From a virus, in IMG/VR virus record IMGVR_UViG_3300019755_000014, positions 1 to 24,905 of that record: 24,905 bases of DNA; one strand, written 5' to 3'. Of this stretch, positions 6,253 through 13,959 are shown piece by piece. A program made the translations under genes and the position numbers. Position 1 is the first letter of the stretch. The number at the start of each line of letters is the position of its first letter. The notes beneath the pieces are model-generated. The model was not told where the DNA came from. It made no database searches and saw only the letters and a list, made by a program, of their open reading frames with translations.

Positions 6253-7188
6253 TTAATTTTGAATTTCCACATCAGTAACCCAACCATCTGACCTAGACCA
6301 AGTATGAGTACAACTCTCAACAGAATAAACTCCATCATCTTCACTCTCATAAGTACCTGTAACATTTACCTTTGTACCTGCATATAAAGCTATTCCTCTG
6401 TTAGAAAAAGAACCTTGAACCGTTCCCTTGTTTGCTTGAAGTAATTTTGCTTGAGCTTTTATTTTTGCATCTCTATCATCTTTAAAAGCACCCTTAACCT
6501 TTAAGCATGGTGTACCATCGCCATAAGTAACGACTAAAAGCTTTCCTTGATCCACATCATGCCAAGAACACTCGCACGATTGATAATATGTTTTAGTGGT
6601 ATGTTTAATAGATGAGCTTTCGCAATGTTCAATATTGATAGTAGTTTCAGGCAGAGTTTCATCATCTTTATTTACAAAATAAATGATGTCATTTTTTATA
6701 CTGAATGTTACATTATATTGCTTGGCTATTCTCTCTAAAAAGTTAATGTCAGTTTCATTAGTTTGTAGTAGTGATTTAATAGTAGGATCAAGTGTTTTAA
6801 ACTTTACACTATGACCAAGCCTTTTAGCCACAATATCCACTATATTAGATAACTTAGTATCTTTATAATTGTTTGATAGTTTTTCCTTTTGTTTCTCATT
6901 AAATTCAACACCTGTAGCACTAAAAGACAATGTTTTATTATTGCTCCTAGTAACTGTTTGAGTATGAAATAAACCACATTCTAAACTCTCTTTTAACTCA
7001 TCATTTACAAATGATTTAAAAGTAAGTTCTAATTTAGTATTTGGTGCAGGTCTTGGAAAGCTTGGAACAACTTTTAAACTTACTTTATCAGACTTGCTTC
7101 CTGCACAGTCATTAAAAGATAAACTTAATATATCCTCTATATTTACAAGCTCTCCACCGATCTTAAGTTCAACAGTATCTTTTACCAT
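6253..7188 (-). CDS. D: P2 gpD-like tail/baseplate hub protein
   Basis: A 311-residue relative of P2 gene D (late control protein D, gp27/VgrG-like fold), which forms the trimeric hub of a contractile tail baseplate and accepts the gpV spike. Visible family marks include an N-terminal strand-rich region opening ELKIGGELVNIEDIL, TQTVTRSNNKTLSFSATG, and DINFLERIAKQYNVTF at about residues 144-159, the conserved segment of this family. Length is normal (P2 D about 387, many relatives 310-350). It overlaps gpX by 7 bp, keeping the P2 order U-X-D. Confidence 0.87.
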   Translation of the reverse strand: MVKDTVELKIGGELVNIEDILSLSFNDCAGSKSDKVSLKVVPSFPRPAPNTKLELTFKSFVNDELKESLECGLFHTQTVTRSNNKTLSFSATGVEFNEKQKEKLSNNYKDTKLSNIVDIVAKRLGHSVKFKTLDPTIKSLLQTNETDINFLERIAKQYNVTFSIKNDIIYFVNKDDETLPETTINIEHCESSSIKHTTKTYYQSCECSWHDVDQGKLLVVTYGDGTPCLKVKGAFKDDRDAKIKAQAKLLQANKGTVQGSFSNRGIALYAGTKVNVTGTYESEDDGVYSVESCTHTWSRSDGWVTDVEIQN

Positions 7189-7412
7189 AATGGCTCTCTT
7201 TTCTTAGATACAGTTTCCTGCTCTGTGGCTTGATCTTTGATGATAATAGGAAGTTGTATTGTTGTACCACTTTTTAAGTCCATAGACTTATCAAATAAGT
7301 GTTTATTGTGAGCTATAACTGTATTTAGATGTTCTAAGCTTCCATAATGCTTTAAAACAATTAAATCAATTCTATCTCCTGTATTAGACTCATAATTACT
7401 GTAATTCATCAA
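7182..7412 (-). CDS. X: P2 gpX-like tail protein (LysM-like)
   Basis: A 76-residue protein of the phage tail X family, a LysM-like fold. The pattern TGDRIDLIVLKHYGSLEHLNTVIAHN (given in parts: GDRIDLIVLKHYG, then VIAHN) and SGTTIQLP near residue 52 is characteristic. P2 X is 67 residues. It probably acts at the baseplate or tail hub. Its start lies inside the end of gpU (17-bp overlap), as is normal for this compact operon. Confidence 0.85.
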   Translation of the reverse strand: MMNYSNYESNTGDRIDLIVLKHYGSLEHLNTVIAHNKHLFDKSMDLKSGTTIQLPIIIKDQATEQETVSKKREPLW

Positions 7413-7803
7413 AACTCTCCTCTAAAGAAAGATTGTAAGTTTGTACTGTGAACCTACCATCATCTAAAAAATGCTCCTCAGTAGTATTTAGACTATTTAT
7501 AACTACATCTAAATCATGCTGTAAGGTAGTGAACCTGATCGGATCACGAGCGATAAGATAATCTTCCAATGGTTTTAATGCATCTGTAGGTTGAACAACC
7601 AACACTCCATTAAGTGTGATTTTTCTTTCATATCCCCCACTATCAGTTAAAAGCTTTTGACCCTTTATCGGTGTAAAGCTCCCATGTGTTGCAGTTAAAG
7701 ATTGAGATATTTTTTTATATTTGTTTTTATCAATATAAAAAGCAAACTCTCCGAGCTTACCCATCTCCATACCATTGGTTAAACTATCTAATGTATCAGC
7801 CAT
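7396..7803 (-). CDS. U: P2 gpU-like tail protein
   Basis: A 135-residue member of the gpU family of Myoviridae tail proteins. Recognisable parts are LGEFAFYI at the start, then SFTPIKGQKLLTDSGGYERKITLNGVL (conserved Gly-rich core), and RDPIRFT. P2 U is about 160 residues. It is thought to act in tail-tube termination or baseplate assembly. It starts directly after the stop of the nuclease gene (7804), so an unrelated gene has been placed between tape measure and U compared with P2. Confidence 0.85.
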   Translation of the reverse strand: MADTLDSLTNGMEMGKLGEFAFYIDKNKYKKISQSLTATHGSFTPIKGQKLLTDSGGYERKITLNGVLVVQPTDALKPLEDYLIARDPIRFTTLQHDLDVVINSLNTTEEHFLDDGRFTVQTYNLSLEESFDELQ

Positions 7804-8325
7804 TTAAAACCTTTTATAAATCCCTCTTTTTTCTAAGTTAGCCTCACGACTAAGCTCTAAAAGATAAGCTTTTCTTTGCTTATGTATCTTATTATTTGGA
7901 TAGTACACAGCCCAACCCTGTCTTACTAATTGATAGTTTAAAACCTGAATCCATACAAGCTCTCTATCGTATTTATCTTTACCATACGAGTGATATTTAA
8001 CTGTTTTCCCTAAATATCTTTTAGAAACAAAATCTTTAGCTTTAAATCCAAGACTAATCACTTTTTTAACTGTATGACTATATTTATCTTTATGCTTTGG
8101 ATTATTTGGATGGATATTTTTTAAAGTCTCCAATTGTTTGAATACCCTGTGATTAAACTTTGTTTCAAAAGTATCAATTGCAATAAGTCTAGCTTTAAAC
8201 TTTTTCCCACCTTTTTCCTGTAAAAATAGAGTGTCTCCATCTTCAACATAAACAACCTTTGCTTCATCCCAATTATTGGCAAATAAACCACTAACTAAAA
8301 GTAGTACCATTAACATTTTTTTCAT
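7804..8325 (-). CDS. Exported thermonuclease (SNase family)
   Basis: A 173-residue staphylococcal-nuclease-like enzyme that cuts DNA and RNA with calcium. An N-terminal signal peptide (MKKMLMVLLLVSGLFAN) points to export. The active site is complete by motif: VEDGDTLF (Asp29, Asp31), ARLIAIDTFETK (Arg46, Asp51, Glu54) and YDRELVWI (Arg121), matching Asp21, Arg35, Asp40, Glu43 and Arg87 of the S. aureus enzyme. A 20-25 residue Lys/His-rich insert at about 60-85 is extra. It lies between tape measure and U in the late operon, where P2 has no gene. It could degrade DNA on lysis or be a passenger gene; whether it is carried by the particle is unknown. Confidence 0.85.
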   Translation of the reverse strand: MKKMLMVLLLVSGLFANNWDEAKVVYVEDGDTLFLQEKGGKKFKARLIAIDTFETKFNHRVFKQLETLKNIHPNNPKHKDKYSHTVKKVISLGFKAKDFVSKRYLGKTVKYHSYGKDKYDRELVWIQVLNYQLVRQGWAVYYPNNKIHKQRKAYLLELSREANLEKRGIYKRF

Positions 8326-8348
8326 TCTTTTTTTCCTTTGTATTGAAT

Positions 8349-10556
8349 TTAAGATGCATCTTCTAAAGATGTATCCATTTCCTCATATTTGATCTCTTTT
8401 TGAACTCTGATAAATTTCTCTTTTAAATCCTCATAGTCCACCTTTCCATCTTTAGCCTGTACATTAATAGTTTGAGTGATATTTTGAGTAACTGGCTTAT
8501 TGTTGTTGGTGCTGTTATTTTGCATAGTGTTTTTATGCTCTGTGATTGTTTGAGCAGTTACATCAGATACAGACTCTAAAGGAACTTTAGGGATACCCAC
8601 CTCTTTTAGAGAAGAAGTTGTTAAGGTTTTCTTATAGTCCGTATTATTAACAGGTATGTTATTTAAAAGCTTTGGTTTCTTAAGAGTATTTTCTTTTTTA
8701 TCATCAGAACCCCAACTAAATAAACTTTTAGTTTTAGACCAAAATCCACCCTCTTTTTTATTACCTGCAGTATCGCTTTTTTTATCGTTATCAGATCCAA
8801 AACCTAAAAAGCTTTTAACCTTATTTGCAACTGCAAATATCTTTTTAAACTTTTCATCAATCCAATTAAAAACAGATACAAATGGAGATTTAATTGCAGT
8901 TACAATATTAGTCCAAATTTGACCTGCTTTATTTTTCAAGTTATCCCAATTTTTATATAAAGCAACACCACCTGCTATAAGTAAAGATATACCACCCACA
9001 ACTGCAAGAACAGGAAGAGATATAAAACCAATAGCAGTAGCAACTCCACTAGCTACAAGACCAAACCCTGCAAGAGCTACAGAACCAACAATAAAAGCAG
9101 AAGCTAAACCAAACACCCATTTAGATGCATTTGGATATTTTGTTGTAAATGCTTCAATACCACCTGCAACAGAAGTTAAACCATTTGTAACCCATCTTAT
9201 TGTTGGAAGCAGTCCTGTAGTTGCACTAATACTAAGCCCCTCCATTGCAGAGCCTAAAAGTTTAAATTGTCCTGCTGTAGTTTGTAATTGAATACCTGCT
9301 ATTTTTGAAGCTGATCCTTTATAATTATTTACTACATCTAAATATTTATTTAATGCACCACTTCCACTTTGTTCTATAAGTTTATTAATTCCTGCTGCAG
9401 GTTCAGTTCCAAACACTTTTTTAATGAAACCTAATCTATCTCCTGAACCCATATCAGCAGTAGCTTTAGCCACCTCTTTTAGAATAAAAGGCATACTTCT
9501 AATATTTCCCTGTGCATCAAGAGCAGAGACTCCTAATTGTTCTAAAGCTTTTCTTGCTCCACCTGTTGGACTAGCAAGTCTTAAGATCATTGATTTAAGA
9601 GTAGTACCTGCCATTGATCCTTGAATACCAATATTTCCTAAAAGACCTGCCATTGCAGAAGTTTCTTGTAAGTTCATCCCTGCTGTTTTGGCTACAGGTG
9701 CGACATACTTCATTGTATCTCCAAGCATTCTCATATCTACATTCGCAGAAGTGATTGTTTTTGCCAATACATCAGATACATAACTCATTGCACTCATACC
9801 ATTTATTGTTTGAGCAGGATCAATATTAAAACCACCCATAATATTAGAAGCAATATCACTTGTAGTTGCTAGATCAGTTGCACCTGCAGTTGCAAGAGAT
9901 AAAAGACCAGGCATTGCAGAAATTGTTTGTTTTGCATTAAACCCTGCCATTGATAAGAACTGCATACCATCAGCAATTTGAGAACTTGACCACTCAGTTG
10001 TTTTACCTAAAAATAAAGCTGTTTGATTTAACTGTTTAAACTCTTCATTAGTTGCACCACTTAAAGCTTTAACACGACCCATACTTGCTTCAAATTGAAT
10101 ACTTGCTCTAAATGGTAAAGCTATCATTGTTGCCATTCCTACAGCACCAACAACAGAACCTGCACCAACTGGCTTAGACATAGTTCTTTTTTGAGCATTA
10201 GTTCCTGACTTTAAATTCTCAGCAGTTTTTTTAGTCCAAAATGCTACTTGCTTTGCATCTTTCTCAATAGCTGTCATATCTTTTCTAGCTTCTTTTAAAG
10301 ATGTTCTACTCGTTTTTACATCAAGTCTTATTGGATTAGCTGATATTTTTGCAGTTTGACTTCTAATGTGTCCTAAGTGACCCTGTAACTGTTTTACATT
10401 TCTATTTAATGTACCAAACTTAGTAGCTCTTAATAAATCGGCTCTTGTTACTTTTGTAGCATAGGTATGAATACCTTTAACACTTGCTTGAAGAAAGTTT
10501 GAACCCTTTATGGCAGGATTCCACACCATATTAAGACTAACAGAACCTAAACCCAT
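8349..10556 (-). CDS. T: Tail tape measure protein
   Basis: A 735-residue tape measure protein, which sets tail length and passes through the tail tube. The N-terminal third has a PhageMin_Tail/TP901-type domain (FEASMGRVKALSGATNEEFKQL and later MAGLLGNIGIQGSMAGTTLKSM). A hydrophobic, glycine-rich stretch at about residues 480-540 gives two or three possible membrane segments. The C-terminal part is Lys/Asn/Thr-rich and low in complexity. Length is close to P2 T (815), predicting a tail somewhat shorter than P2's. AAAGGGG precedes the ATG. A hairpin at 10649-10674 separates it from the HU gene. Confidence 0.9.
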   Translation of the reverse strand: MGLGSVSLNMVWNPAIKGSNFLQASVKGIHTYATKVTRADLLRATKFGTLNRNVKQLQGHLGHIRSQTAKISANPIRLDVKTSRTSLKEARKDMTAIEKDAKQVAFWTKKTAENLKSGTNAQKRTMSKPVGAGSVVGAVGMATMIALPFRASIQFEASMGRVKALSGATNEEFKQLNQTALFLGKTTEWSSSQIADGMQFLSMAGFNAKQTISAMPGLLSLATAGATDLATTSDIASNIMGGFNIDPAQTINGMSAMSYVSDVLAKTITSANVDMRMLGDTMKYVAPVAKTAGMNLQETSAMAGLLGNIGIQGSMAGTTLKSMILRLASPTGGARKALEQLGVSALDAQGNIRSMPFILKEVAKATADMGSGDRLGFIKKVFGTEPAAGINKLIEQSGSGALNKYLDVVNNYKGSASKIAGIQLQTTAGQFKLLGSAMEGLSISATTGLLPTIRWVTNGLTSVAGGIEAFTTKYPNASKWVFGLASAFIVGSVALAGFGLVASGVATAIGFISLPVLAVVGGISLLIAGGVALYKNWDNLKNKAGQIWTNIVTAIKSPFVSVFNWIDEKFKKIFAVANKVKSFLGFGSDNDKKSDTAGNKKEGGFWSKTKSLFSWGSDDKKENTLKKPKLLNNIPVNNTDYKKTLTTSSLKEVGIPKVPLESVSDVTAQTITEHKNTMQNNSTNNNKPVTQNITQTINVQAKDGKVDYEDLKEKFIRVQKEIKYEEMDTSLEDAS

Positions 10557-10648
10557 AAATACCCCTTTCTTATATATCTCTTTTTAAAGTTCCTTTAGAT
10601 CTAACATCACTATAAAAAGCGATACTTGAGAACCTCTAAAAAGAAATA

Positions 10649-10674
10649 TAAGAGGCAAGATAACCTGCCTCTTA
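10649..10674 (-). terminator. Hairpin terminator between HU and tape measure genes
   Basis: Perfect 9-bp arms TAAGAGGCA / TGCCTCTTA enclose an 8-nt loop. On the - strand the stem is followed by TATTTCTTTTT (10638-10648), a usable U-tract. It would partly stop transcription after the tube/chaperone/HU genes and reduce the tape measure transcript, a sensible stoichiometry control. The rest of the 132-bp gap holds no ORF. Confidence 0.6.
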
Positions 10675-10688
10675 ATTTAAACCACCAA

Positions 10689-11009
10689 TTAGATTGATGG
10701 AGTTGTGTTCATAGCTTCAAGTAAGCTATCAGACTCTACAAATTGAACATGGAAACCTGCAGGTGCAGTTCCAACAGTACCATCAGGTAATTTGTAATCT
10801 CTAGCTTGGTGCTCTCTAACAGTTAAAGACCCAAGACCTCTTACTTTGATTGACTTACCAGCAACTAATGTAGCAATTGATAAATCTCTTGCTTTGTCAA
10901 GCACTCTGTCAATATCAGCTTTTGTGATCTCGTGACCATCTGCTTGTAAAGATGCTTGGATTGCATCAACTGACTCTTTTTGATTAATACTATTAATAGC
11001 ATTTCCCAT
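10689..11009 (-). CDS. HU/IHF-family DNA-binding protein in the tail operon
   Basis: A 106-residue histone-like protein. I place the start at ATG 11009 (MGNAINSI) because AAGGA lies 7-8 nt upstream; an in-frame start at 11048 has no better ribosome site. The HU pattern is clear: helices with ESVDAIQ..., then AGKSIKVRGLGSLTVREHQARDYKLPDG, the beta-arm region with TAPAGFHVQF, and a C-terminal helix. HU proteins bend or coat DNA. Its location between the tail chaperone E/E' and tape measure is odd for a DNA-binding protein; it may be a regulator, a nucleoid factor used in the lytic phase or a repurposed structural or chaperone protein. Confidence 0.82.
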   Translation of the reverse strand: MGNAINSINQKESVDAIQASLQADGHEITKADIDRVLDKARDLSIATLVAGKSIKVRGLGSLTVREHQARDYKLPDGTVGTAPAGFHVQFVESDSLLEAMNTTPSI

Positions 11010-11081
11010 AATGTATCCTTTTTGGTTTTTTGTATTTTTTACAGCCAAGCCAACCTATAAATTAATGAATTTACAGGAATA

Positions 11082-11542
11082 TTAACGATGAGCTAAACTC
11101 ATCCACTCTAACTTTTGCTTGTGTTTCTTGATTGCAACATCAAAATACTCAAGCCACTCTCTAACAGGCATCTTCTTTTGTTCATTGACTGATAAAAAGA
11201 AAAACTCTGTTATTAAGCTGTAGGCTTCTAACCTATCAGCTCTATCTCCTCCGAGTCGCACAAAAAAGATTGTTGCACCTCGTTGATCAGCATTGCATCT
11301 CCACGACTTAGCTTTTTAGCTTCATCAAGTGTTAAACCACACGATGCACTGATCTCTGCATAAACTGATTGAGATTCCTGCTTTAACAGGTTTTCATCAT
11401 CTTGACCTGTAAGCTCCTGAACAGTTACAACTGTTACATCTTTCTCAACACCTCTAACTTTAGCTTTAGCTGTCTCTCCAAATGGATAAACTCTGCTTAA
11501 AGCCACCTTTTTACTTTCATATTGAATAGTATCTTTTGCCAT
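11082..11542 (-). CDS. E': Tail assembly chaperone E+E' made by -1 frameshift
   Basis: The frame after the E gene stop is extended in the -1 frame. Shifting back one base at T TTT TTG (11261-11267) continues as VRLGGDRADRLEAYSLITEF and runs to TAA at 11082-11084, giving about 153 residues in total (P2 E+E' is about 142). The E' part is open for about 60 codons, is helical and charged, and ends before the HU gene. In P2-like phages the E and E+E' proteins chaperone the tape measure during tail assembly. The slippery heptamer is identical to the one known for P2. Production of the fused form is inferred from this match. Confidence 0.82.
11228..11542 (-). CDS. E: Tail assembly chaperone E (unshifted product)
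   Basis: A 104-residue P2 gpE-like protein. ATG at 11542 is preferred over the adjacent GTG at 11545, with AAAAGGT upstream. The N-terminal half is strand-rich (QYESKKVALSRVYPFGETAK) and the rest helical, ending SFLCDSEEIELIG. The last codons overlap the shift site for the longer E+E' form. It lies between the tube gene and the HU and tape measure genes, the same place as in P2 (FI-FII-E-T). Confidence 0.8.
   Translation of the reverse strand: MAKDTIQYESKKVALSRVYPFGETAKAKVRGVEKDVTVVTVQELTGQDDENLLKQESQSVYAEISASCGLTLDEAKKLSRGDAMLINEVQQSFLCDSEEIELIG
11261..11267 (-). promoter_or_regulatory. Programmed -1 ribosomal frameshift site
   Basis: On the - strand the zero frame reads CAA TCT TTT TTG TGC, which gives the slippery heptamer T TTT TTG in the correct phase. 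A purine-rich GGAGGAG lies about 10 nt downstream. The same heptamer drives E/E' frameshifting in P2. The shifted frame is open to 11082. Confidence 0.82.
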
Positions 11543-11563
11543 CACTCAACCTTTTATATTTTT

Positions 11564-12040
11564 TTATACATTACTGCTAAAATCAGCAGACATTGGAATT
11601 CCACCCATAACTAAGTTATAAGGGTGTCTTGTGTAAACAATTGTTGGAATATTATCCACGATCTCAGAGAACATATCCACTCTAATTTCAAATGTTCTTT
11701 TAACCTTATCTCCAACCTTTACATCTTGACCCATCTTATGAAGCTGACCCTGTGCTGTAATAACGATTGGTTTGTTTACACCATCCTCATGGATATTCCC
11801 TTTTAGAACAAAAGGAAGTCCACCTGCAATATGAGCAATAAACTCAGCACCAAGATTTTCAACTTCTAAAGTCATTTTTGGAACTTTTACAATCCCTGTG
11901 CTATCTTCATCTACTGTCTCAAATTCAAACTCAGGAGCTTTTGTGCCATCTCCTGTGTAACCAAATGTGTTTTTACCACCTACTAAAATTGACAGTCCTG
12001 TCAAGCTTTGAGCAGGTTGACCTAATCCATTTTTTTGCAT
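11564..12040 (-). CDS. FII: Tail tube protein (P2 FII-like)
   Basis: A 158-residue major tail tube protein. The family shape is visible: an opening that leads into SILVGGKNTFGYTGDGTKAPEFEFET, then VKVPKMTLEVENLGAEFIAHIAGG-like strands and a conserved FEIRVDMFSEIV near residue 120. P2 FII is 172 residues. It polymerises into the inner tube inside the contractile sheath. It follows the sheath gene by 15 bp, as in P2. Confidence 0.85.
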   Translation of the reverse strand: MQKNGLGQPAQSLTGLSILVGGKNTFGYTGDGTKAPEFEFETVDEDSTGIVKVPKMTLEVENLGAEFIAHIAGGLPFVLKGNIHEDGVNKPIVITAQGQLHKMGQDVKVGDKVKRTFEIRVDMFSEIVDNIPTIVYTRHPYNLVMGGIPMSADFSSNV

Positions 12041-12055
12041 AATTCAATCTCCCTT

Positions 12056-13246
12056 TTAAACTTCTACTGTGTAATATTCACTAGTAGCATAACCTTGAAG
12101 AACAATAGTTCTTACACCCACATTGTTTCCTGCTTTATAGTCAAGATACAAGATACCTGCAGAAATATCTGTCGATGTATTTCTATCTGACCACCAAACA
12201 TCAAATCCAACAGTTGCATTTGCTTTTTTTGATTTAAGCAAGAAAGCTTCAATATCAGCACGAGCTAGATCAAGTACCTCAGTAGTTGGTCTGTGCTTAT
12301 GTTTAACTAATGCTTTTTGTGACTCTTCATTAATAAGATCAAAGTATCTCATTGTTTCAAGTTTGTTAAATCTCGTGTCATCCGATGGAGTCTCAAAGTT
12401 ATATAAAATATTCCCCATGATCTCATCATTGATACAAAGACAACCACCTGCATTAGCGATAATATTCACATCACAAGTATCTTCCCCCTCCTCGTAGAAA
12501 AGAGGAACTTGACAATCTCCCATATTAAAGATCGTTCTATTTGCATGATCAAAACAAGTTCCAAACTCTCCATGTTTTGCATCCCAATATGCAATATGAC
12601 CTGCAACAATTGCAGAGTAAGGTTTTAAGATATATGCATCATCAAATACCGACCAAACCTTTCTATAAAAAGGTACAGACAAGTGTCTCTTAGATGCCTG
12701 TTCTTTAAGCCATAATAATGCATCAGATACATTTTCATTCTTTGCATTTGCAACTGAGATAGTTTTAGTTCCTGTAACTTGTGAGTTAAGAGCATCAAGC
12801 ACAGTATCATCATGAGTAAACCATCCACAAATTGGAAGTCTTACTTTTGTAGCATGAACAGTTTTTGCCATCTTCAATCTTGAAAGTGCATCTAAAATCG
12901 CTGTTTTGATCTCAGGATCTCCATAAAAGTCAAAATGGTCCTGCTGTGATTGTTCCTCAGTAATTTCAACTAAAGAGATAATAATTGGACTCTTCACATT
13001 TTGTAAGTGAATGTCATATAAATCCTCTCTTAAAGTTCCTGCCGACTCTTTAAATACCTCTAAAGCTTCCTCAGCATTACTAAATCTTAAAAGACCTGCT
13101 TTACTTGTATCAGCTAACTGATCTTTAATCTCATCACTTACATTTGTTAAAAATGCAGTACCAACAATCCCAATAACAGTTGTACTTGTAATAGCAACTG
13201 CTGTAGGGCTAATGTTTTTTACATCTAATACTTTAATTCCACCCAT
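12056..13246 (-). CDS. FI: Contractile tail sheath protein (P2 FI-like)
   Basis: A 396-residue tail sheath protein, the same length as P2 FI (396). It forms the outer cylinder that contracts to drive the tube into a target cell. Recognisable parts are the N-terminal handshake-type strand, TVIGIVGTAFLTNVSD, and the C-terminal DVWWSDRNTSTDISAGILYLDY with a final strand-rich VGVRTIVLQGYATSEYYTVEV. Its presence shows that the particle is contractile (R-type, myovirus-like). AAAGGAT precedes the start. Confidence 0.92.
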   Translation of the reverse strand: MGGIKVLDVKNISPTAVAITSTTVIGIVGTAFLTNVSDEIKDQLADTSKAGLLRFSNAEEALEVFKESAGTLREDLYDIHLQNVKSPIIISLVEITEEQSQQDHFDFYGDPEIKTAILDALSRLKMAKTVHATKVRLPICGWFTHDDTVLDALNSQVTGTKTISVANAKNENVSDALLWLKEQASKRHLSVPFYRKVWSVFDDAYILKPYSAIVAGHIAYWDAKHGEFGTCFDHANRTIFNMGDCQVPLFYEEGEDTCDVNIIANAGGCLCINDEIMGNILYNFETPSDDTRFNKLETMRYFDLINEESQKALVKHKHRPTTEVLDLARADIEAFLLKSKKANATVGFDVWWSDRNTSTDISAGILYLDYKAGNNVGVRTIVLQGYATSEYYTVEV

Positions 13247-13260
13247 TTTATTAATCCTTT

Positions 13261-13950
13261 CTAATCAAAATTTGGGAACTCAGGATATACTGCTTCCCTT
13301 TGTTCAGCTATTGCGTTTGTACCCTCTTGGATACAAAGATAAGCCCACTCATTTCTAACACCAATTTTCACTAACTTTTCATATAATGGCTTAACTGCAT
13401 CATCTAAACCTGATACAATCTCAGCAAGTGTTTTCCCACTAAAAAAAGAAGTTACCATTTCAACGATCTTCTTTTCTAATTCAGTCACACCAGTAGCTTT
13501 TAACTTAGTTGAAAAGTTAGCTTCCCACTTATCATCTTGTGTTTGTTTAGTTAGTGGGTATTTTGAATAAACATAATCTTCAATAGCTTGTACTTTTTCC
13601 TCAGCCTCAGCTTTTATCTTTGTTTTTGTATCTTCTACCCATTTATCTACTTCCCATTTATCAAACTGTGCAGGAACTAAAAGAGTAAAACCATCTTTAA
13701 TAGCTCCTAAATAATCAACTAAACTTTCTGTTTTATCTTCAATAGAATAAACAGTTTTATTTCTGTTATCTTCTACATATTCCCACTTATCATCATTAAA
13801 ACAAATTGTAAAACCTTTTTTAGTTTCTAAAGGTTTAATTGTCGTTGCATTTGCAGGAATTAAAAAGCTATCTTTATCAAGTGGATTAACTGCTGCATCA
13901 CTTGTAGAAAGAAACTCTTTTGTATTTTTGTCATAGTTATATACTTTCAT
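13261..13950 (-). CDS. Tail fibre-associated protein (gpG/assembly-like, DUF4376-like)
   Basis: A 229-residue protein located where P2 has G, the tail fibre assembly gene. Its N-terminal region (YDKNTKEFLS, LIPANATTIKPLETKKG, DDKWEYVEDNRNKTVYSIED) matches the common phage tail fibre assembly/fibre N-terminal pattern. A middle helix rich in Lys and Glu and a C-terminal helical region follow. It would help fold or attach the adjacent fibre, or decorate it. The combination of assembly-like N-terminus and helical C-terminus is known in phage accessory proteins; the exact role is inferred from order. Confidence 0.7.
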   Translation of the reverse strand: MKVYNYDKNTKEFLSTSDAAVNPLDKDSFLIPANATTIKPLETKKGFTICFNDDKWEYVEDNRNKTVYSIEDKTESLVDYLGAIKDGFTLLVPAQFDKWEVDKWVEDTKTKIKAEAEEKVQAIEDYVYSKYPLTKQTQDDKWEANFSTKLKATGVTELEKKIVEMVTSFFSGKTLAEIVSGLDDAVKPLYEKLVKIGVRNEWAYLCIQEGTNAIAEQREAVYPEFPNFD

Positions 13951-13959
13951 GCTTTACTC

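Noticed and set aside
8656-8922. Several + strand ORFs inside the late operon
   Set aside because: They lie opposite well-recognised tail genes, lack ribosome sites and have unnatural composition; they are antisense shadows.
11082-11228. Gap or broken gene after E
   Set aside because: The -1 frame is open and preceded by a proper slippery site, so it is a programmed frameshift product.
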